From JBGPFS01 sp041483455 (GTDB lineage Bacteria; Chloroflexota; Limnocylindria; Limnocylindrales; CSP1-4), in NCBI GenBank assembly GCA_041483455.1, contig JBGPFS010000030.1, positions 1-16,928 on the forward strand: 16,928 nucleotides of DNA, given 5' to 3'. How positions within the stretch are numbered: the first letter of the stretch is position 1; every line of letters starts with the position of its first letter. Shown piece by piece: positions 13,561-16,928 of the stretch. Under the pieces are notes generated by a model. That model searched no databases. It worked only from the letters and a program-made list of their open reading frames with translations, and was not told the origin of the DNA. Position numbers and translations under genes: made by a program.

Positions 13561-14583
13561 TCATCTCGCGACCGCCTCCAGGGCGACCCACTCTCCCTCG
13601 ACGGTCCGGTCCACCACCCCGAGACCCGCCGCGGCCAACGCGGCCCGCACGTCCGGCTCGCGATCGATGAAGATCCCCGAGGCGAGGAGCCGGCCGCCGG
13701 AGCGGAGCTCGGCGCGCAGGTCGGCGGCGAGCGCCACGAGAAGCGAGGCGATCAGGTTGGCGACGACGAGGTCGAATGGCCCTGCGCCGCTCGGCAGGCT
13801 GCCGACCCGCGCCCGGACCCGCCGCCCGAGACGGTTCCGGCGGGCGTTCGCCCGGGTCGCCTCCACCGCGAGCGGGTCGGTGTCGATCCCGAGCAACTCC
13901 CCGGCTCCCAGGAGGCCCGCGGCGATCGCGAGGATCCCGGAGCCACAGCCGACGTCGAGGAGACGCGGCGCGTTCGCGAAGCGGCCCGCATCGGACCACC
14001 GCTCCACGCCCGCCAGGCACAGCCGCGTCGTCGGGTGGAGCCCCGTCCCGAAAGCCATCCCGGGATCGAGCGCCAGGACGACGTCGTCGGGCGAGCGGCG
14101 ATGGCGTCGCCAGGTCGGTCGAACGACGAGCCGACGGCCCACCCGCAGGACCGGGAAGTGGGCCTTCCAGGCGTGGGCCCAGTCCTCCTCGTCGACGACC
14201 CGCGTCTCGAGCTCGCCGATCGGGCGCAGCCCGAAGGCCTGGAGATGCCCGAGCGCCACGCGCGCGCCGGCGACCGCCTGGCGCGCGGCGATCCGGTCGA
14301 ACGCCGGGAGGTAGGCCCGGACGATCGCCGGCCGACCGGCGTCGAGGCGCGCGCCGAGGCCCTCGTTGACGAGCTCGAATCCGGGCTCGACGGAGGTCCC
14401 GCCCGGGGCGTAGCGGGTGAGGATCTCGCTGACCGCCTCGACCGCCTCGAGGTCGGCCCGGACCGCGAGCTCGAGCCAGGCGCCCGCGGCGCTCGATCCG
14501 TCCTCAGCCGCATCGGCCCCGTCGGCGGCGCTCGGCGCCGGTTCGGCCCTGGAACGGAGCTCGGCCCCGTCGCGGGCGATCAC
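13561..14583 (-). CDS. prmA: ribosomal protein L11 methyltransferase
   Basis: SAM-dependent enzyme that trimethylates lysines and the N-terminus of ribosomal protein uL11. Landmarks: WAHAWKAHFPVLRVGRRLVV (135-154); the PrmA signature ALDPGMAFGTGLHPTT (171-186); SAM motif I LLDVGCGSGILAIAAGL (208-224); GIDTDPLAVEATRANARRN (232-250); and the VVANLIASLL region (near 275), equivalent to the usual NIL motif. At 340 aa it is slightly longer than the usual ~300, the excess being an Ala/Asp-rich stretch at residues 5-35. The start is GTG at 14583, sharing a GTGA overlap with the dnaJ stop, so it is translationally coupled to dnaJ. The dnaJ-prmA order is common in bacteria. Confidence 0.94.
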   Translation of the reverse strand: MIARDGAELRSRAEPAPSAADGADAAEDGSSAAGAWLELAVRADLEAVEAVSEILTRYAPGGTSVEPGFELVNEGLGARLDAGRPAIVRAYLPAFDRIAARQAVAGARVALGHLQAFGLRPIGELETRVVDEEDWAHAWKAHFPVLRVGRRLVVRPTWRRHRRSPDDVVLALDPGMAFGTGLHPTTRLCLAGVERWSDAGRFANAPRLLDVGCGSGILAIAAGLLGAGELLGIDTDPLAVEATRANARRNRLGRRVRARVGSLPSGAGPFDLVVANLIASLLVALAADLRAELRSGGRLLASGIFIDREPDVRAALAAAGLGVVDRTVEGEWVALEAVAR

Positions 14584-15701
14584 CCGAGTACGTCCTTGAC
14601 CCGCTCGAGGATCCCGCCGGGGGTGTTCACCGACTCGCCGGACTCGTGGGCCAGCTCCTCGAGCAGCTCGCGCTGCTTCTTCGAGAGCTTGGTCGGGACG
14701 GCCACCTTGACGAACACGTGGAGGTCGCCGCGGACCCCGCTCCGGCGAAGGTGCGGGACGCCCCGGCCACGCAGGCGGATCTCCGCGCCGGGCTGGATCC
14801 CGGCCTTGATCTCGATCTCCTCATCGCCGTCGACGGTCGGGACGCGGACCTTCGTCCCGAGGGCCGCCTGGGCGATCGAGATCTCCTGCTCGAGGTAGAG
14901 CTCGGTTCCCTCACGCTTGAGGCTCTTGTGCGGCCCGACGTGGACGGCCACGTAGAGGCTGCCGGGCGGCCCGCCCCGGGGACCGACCTCGCCCTCGCCG
15001 GAGAGCCGGATCTGGTGCCCTTCGTCGATGCCGGCCGGGACTGCGACCCGCAGCTTCTTGCGCCGCTCGGTCCGACCGTCGCCGCGGCACGTCTCGCAGG
15101 GCGCCTCCACGATCGTCCCCTCGCCGCGGCAGCGCGGGCAGGGCTGGACGTTGACCATCTGGCCGAGCATCGTCTGGCGGACGCTCCGGATCTCGCCCCG
15201 CCCGGAGCACTGGGGGCAGGCGATCGGGCTCGTGCCCGCCTTCGCGCCCGACCCACCGCACGTCGCGCATCGGTCGAGGACCGGGAACTCGATCTCCTTG
15301 TCCGTGCCGTTGACCGCCTCGGCGAAGGCGATCCGGAGGTCGTAGCGCAGGTCCGCCCCAGCGTTCGTCCGCGGTCCCCGTCGGCCGCCCGCCGCCGAGC
15401 CGCCGAAGAACGCGTCGAAGATGTCCCCGAACCCCCCGAAGCCGCCTTCGAAGCCTCCGGCACCGGCCCCGCCGCTCACGCCGGCCCGACCGAACAGGTC
15501 GTAGGCCTGCTTCTTCTGGGGATCGGAGAGGACCTGGTAGGCCTCGTTGATCTCCTTGAAGCGCTCGTCGGAGCCGGCGTCCTCGTTGCTGACGTCGGGG
15601 TGCCACTTCTGGGCGAGCCGGCGAAAGGCCCGCTTGATCTCCGCGTCGCTCGCGCCGCGCTCGACGCCCAGGATCTCGTAGTAGTCGCGTTCGGTCACCA
15701 T
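14580..15701 (-). CDS. dnaJ: chaperone DnaJ (Hsp40, type I)
   Basis: Co-chaperone that delivers unfolded clients to DnaK and stimulates its ATPase. The 373-aa product has all type I parts: J domain from DYYEILGV with HPD at 34-36; a Gly/Phe-rich region at about 75-100; four CxxCxGxG zinc-finger repeats (C145/C148, C162/C165, C188/C191, C202/C205); and the C-terminal client-binding and dimerisation domain ending near DVLG. The start is ATG at 15701, immediately followed by GTG; the frame upstream is not conserved. No Shine-Dalgarno is apparent. A TATCCT -10-like hexamer (15716-15711) nine bases before the ATG suggests leaderless transcription, though no -35 supports it. There is no dnaK or grpE nearby in the window. 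Confidence 0.96.
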   Translation of the reverse strand: MVTERDYYEILGVERGASDAEIKRAFRRLAQKWHPDVSNEDAGSDERFKEINEAYQVLSDPQKKQAYDLFGRAGVSGGAGAGGFEGGFGGFGDIFDAFFGGSAAGGRRGPRTNAGADLRYDLRIAFAEAVNGTDKEIEFPVLDRCATCGGSGAKAGTSPIACPQCSGRGEIRSVRQTMLGQMVNVQPCPRCRGEGTIVEAPCETCRGDGRTERRKKLRVAVPAGIDEGHQIRLSGEGEVGPRGGPPGSLYVAVHVGPHKSLKREGTELYLEQEISIAQAALGTKVRVPTVDGDEEIEIKAGIQPGAEIRLRGRGVPHLRRSGVRGDLHVFVKVAVPTKLSKKQRELLEELAHESGESVNTPGGILERVKDVLG

Positions 15702-15773
15702 GCGCGGCACAGGATACGGGAGGCCGCTCCGGGTCGCGCCCCGGGGTCGGTCCGGGGTGGCGCGTGAGCGCAG

Positions 15774-15823
15774 GTTCGGACCAGTTTCGACCTTCGGGCT
15801 TGCGCGTGGCGCACGTTCCGACC
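15774..15823. repeat. three related 9-mers upstream of dnaJ
   Basis: GTTCGGACC (15774-15782), GTTTCGACC (15784-15792) and GTTCCGACC (15815-15823) share GTT, a final GACC and a C/G-rich centre. Start-to-start distances are 10 and 31 bases, about one and three helical turns, so all would face the same side. They end about 73 bases before dnaJ. They may be operator half-sites for a heat-shock regulator; no known operator is matched. Confidence 0.4.
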
Positions 15824-15974
15824 GGGGGCCTGTGCGGAGGACGAGACAGCGGTCGCGGCTGTGCATGTCGGGCAACGATCGACCGAGAAGGGCGCCGGCC
15901 CGGCCGCGAGAGCAGTGGTTTCGTGCGTCCCGCGCAAGTGCCGCTCCGCGCGACGAGTGTGGCTGTGCCGCAGT

Positions 15975-16006
15975 GGACCGGTCCGGCTCGGGGGTGCACC
16001 CGAGCC
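15975..16006 (-). terminator. hairpin pair after the uracil-DNA glycosylase gene
   Basis: GGCTCGGG (15985-15992) and CCCGAGCC (15999-16006) make a perfect 8-bp stem with a 6-base loop, beginning 5 bases past the gene's TGA. Directly beyond it on the transcript lies the 10-bp perfect palindrome GGACCGGTCC (15975-15984). There is no T-run, as often seen for terminators in GC-rich bacteria. Confidence 0.6.
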
Positions 16007-16011
16007 CCGCG

Positions 16012-16809
16012 TCAGGTCCCGACCGCCAGGTCGCGCGCCCGGGCCAGCACGGCCTCGAGCATCGGGGCGGTGAGCCGGCCGGTGAACGTGTTCTGCTGGC
16101 TCGGATGGAACGAGCCCACCAGCGTCCGGGCGCCGACCCGGACCTCCGCGCCGTGGCCGAACCGCGGCCGCGGGCGGGGCAGCGGCGAGCCGACGGCCCC
16201 CAGCGCCCGGAGGACCGCATCCCAGCCGAACTGCCCGAGCGGCACGACCACCCGAACGCCGGTCAGGAGCGCGAGCTCGCGGGCCAGGAAGGGCGCGCAG
16301 GCATCGCGCTCGGCATTCGTGGGCCGGTTGAGCGGCGGCGCACAGCGGACGGCCGCGGCGATGTAGGCGCCGGTCAGGGTCAGCCCGTCGTCGGCACGTC
16401 GCGAACTCGCCCGGTCCGCGAAGCCGGTCGCGTGGAGCGCCGACCAGAGGAAGTCGCCGGAACGATCGCCGGTGAAGACCCGCCCGGTCCGGTTCCCGCC
16501 GTGGGCGGCGGGGGCCAGCCCCACGAGGAGAACGCGGGCGTCCGGATCGCCGAACCCCGGCAGTGGCCGGCCCCAGTAGGGCTCGTCCCGGAAGCGGGCG
16601 ACCTTCTCGACAGCTACCGTTTCCCGCCAGGCGACAAGCCGCGGGCAGAGCCGGCAGGTCACGATCTCCGCCGCCAGCGTCGCGAGGGCGGGTCGGTCGA
16701 CGACCTTGGCCGTGCTGCGGACGCGATCCGCAGATCCGGCGCGATCCGAAGATCCGGCGCGATCCGAAGATCCGGCGGGATCCGCGGTGGCCGATCCGTC
16801 GTCGTTCAC
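16012..16809 (-). CDS. udgB: family 5 uracil-DNA glycosylase (UdgB)
   Basis: DNA-repair enzyme that excises uracil and other deaminated bases, with a 4Fe-4S cluster. The 265-aa product has cluster cysteines C52, C55 (CRLC), C156 (VRCAPP) and C171; family motif GLAPAAHGGNRTGR (97-110), with VFTGDRSGDFLW after it; and C-terminal HPSQQNTFTGRLT (from H235). The Ala in GLAPAAHG and the HPSQQN motif separate family 5 from family 4 (GEAPG, HPS). The start is GTG at 16809, overlapping the upstream stop as GTGA. The first ~32 residues are low-complexity, with three AGSSDR-like repeats, and are not part of the enzyme fold. No later start codon is visible before the conserved region. Strong terminator-like palindromes follow. 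Confidence 0.92.
   Translation of the reverse strand: MNDDGSATADPAGSSDRAGSSDRAGSADRVRSTAKVVDRPALATLAAEIVTCRLCPRLVAWRETVAVEKVARFRDEPYWGRPLPGFGDPDARVLLVGLAPAAHGGNRTGRVFTGDRSGDFLWSALHATGFADRASSRRADDGLTLTGAYIAAAVRCAPPLNRPTNAERDACAPFLARELALLTGVRVVVPLGQFGWDAVLRALGAVGSPLPRPRPRFGHGAEVRVGARTLVGSFHPSQQNTFTGRLTAPMLEAVLARARDLAVGT
16723..16776. repeat. three 18-bp tandem units in the udgB 5' end
   Basis: Units 16723-16740, 16741-16758 and 16759-16776 follow the pattern GCGATCCGAAGATCCGGC; the first unit differs by one base. They are in frame and encode AGSSDR or AGSADR three times in the N-terminal extension. Confidence 0.9.
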
Positions 16810-16928
16810 GGCTTCGGCCAGCCGGTCGCGATGAGCTCGGCGACCAGCGCGGTCCAGCCAGCCTGCTCGTCGGCTCCCAGGCCGACCCCGGTCGTCCCGT
16901 CGAAGTATTCGTGGAAGGCGCCGTCCGA
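16806..16928 (-). CDS. C-terminal end of a probable glycoside hydrolase (partial)
   Basis: The last 40 codons and TGA of a gene running in from the right edge. The residues include FHEYFDGTTGVGLGADEQAGWTALVAELI. The pattern of an EYFD turn, a GLGA(D) segment and a following W with a helix resembles the end of the (alpha/alpha)6-barrel in trehalase, GH63 and MGH1-like glucosidases. This assignment is by eye on a short stretch and is tentative. The stop overlaps the udgB GTG as GTGA, so the two are probably co-transcribed. Confidence 0.5.
   Translation of the reverse strand, partial: SDGAFHEYFDGTTGVGLGADEQAGWTALVAELIATGWPKP

Larger units (their letters stand above)
15702..16011. other. 310-base non-coding region upstream of dnaJ
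   Basis: Open frames cross it, but none shows protein-like conservation or a credible start. It holds the palindromes after the uracil-DNA glycosylase gene, three similar 9-mers nearer dnaJ, and the TATCCT hexamer beside the dnaJ start. I looked for a tRNA cloverleaf and a CIRCE heat-shock element and found neither. Confidence 0.7.

Noticed and set aside
15702..16011. tRNA or CIRCE element in the gap before dnaJ
   Set aside because: No acceptor/T-arm pattern and no TTAGCACTC/GAGTGCTAA inverted repeat could be found on either strand.

Overview
This is a very GC-rich bacterial chromosome segment with dense, mostly minus-strand coding and frequent 4-base stop/start overlaps. Two genes bear on taxonomy. 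A bS21 ribosomal protein and a PgpH-type 7TM-HD phosphodiesterase occur together. From what I know of these families, both are generally missing from high-GC Actinobacteria and are more typical of Chloroflexota and Firmicutes-like lineages. I therefore infer a high-GC member of Chloroflexota, possibly Limnocylindria-like. This is inference, not a database result.

Layout. Positions 1-1131 (minus) hold a large serine recombinase that runs off the left edge and has an in-frame TAG at codon 43. Positions 1172-9655 (minus) form a six-gene unit in the order rpsU, yqeY, pgpH-like, ybeY, pth, mfd. A good housekeeping promoter (9765-9793) and a structured leader precede it, and hairpins occupy its two larger gaps. 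Positions 9839-10612 (minus) encode an alpha/beta hydrolase divergent from an AMP-forming acyl-CoA synthetase at 10724-12526 (plus, the only confident plus-strand gene). Positions 12544-15701 (minus) carry dnaJ, prmA, a HIT hydrolase and a small lipoprotein, tightly packed. Positions 15702-16011 are a non-coding region with a terminator-like pair of palindromes and repeated 9-mers upstream of dnaJ. Positions 16012-16809 (minus) encode a family 5 uracil-DNA glycosylase, which overlaps the end of an upstream gene resembling a glycoside hydrolase C-terminus.

How the genes work together. The rpsU-mfd unit combines translation and RNA quality control (bS21, YqeY, YbeY, Pth) with cyclic di-AMP turnover (PgpH-like) and transcription-coupled repair (Mfd). 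The dnaJ-prmA-HIT group is a conserved-looking housekeeping cluster. The recombinase just past mfd is the only clear mobile-element gene. I found no CRISPR array, tRNA or rRNA. I found no convincing new defence or metabolic system. The items most worth a second look are the amber-interrupted recombinase, the rpsU leader, and low-complexity expansions inside several conserved proteins.
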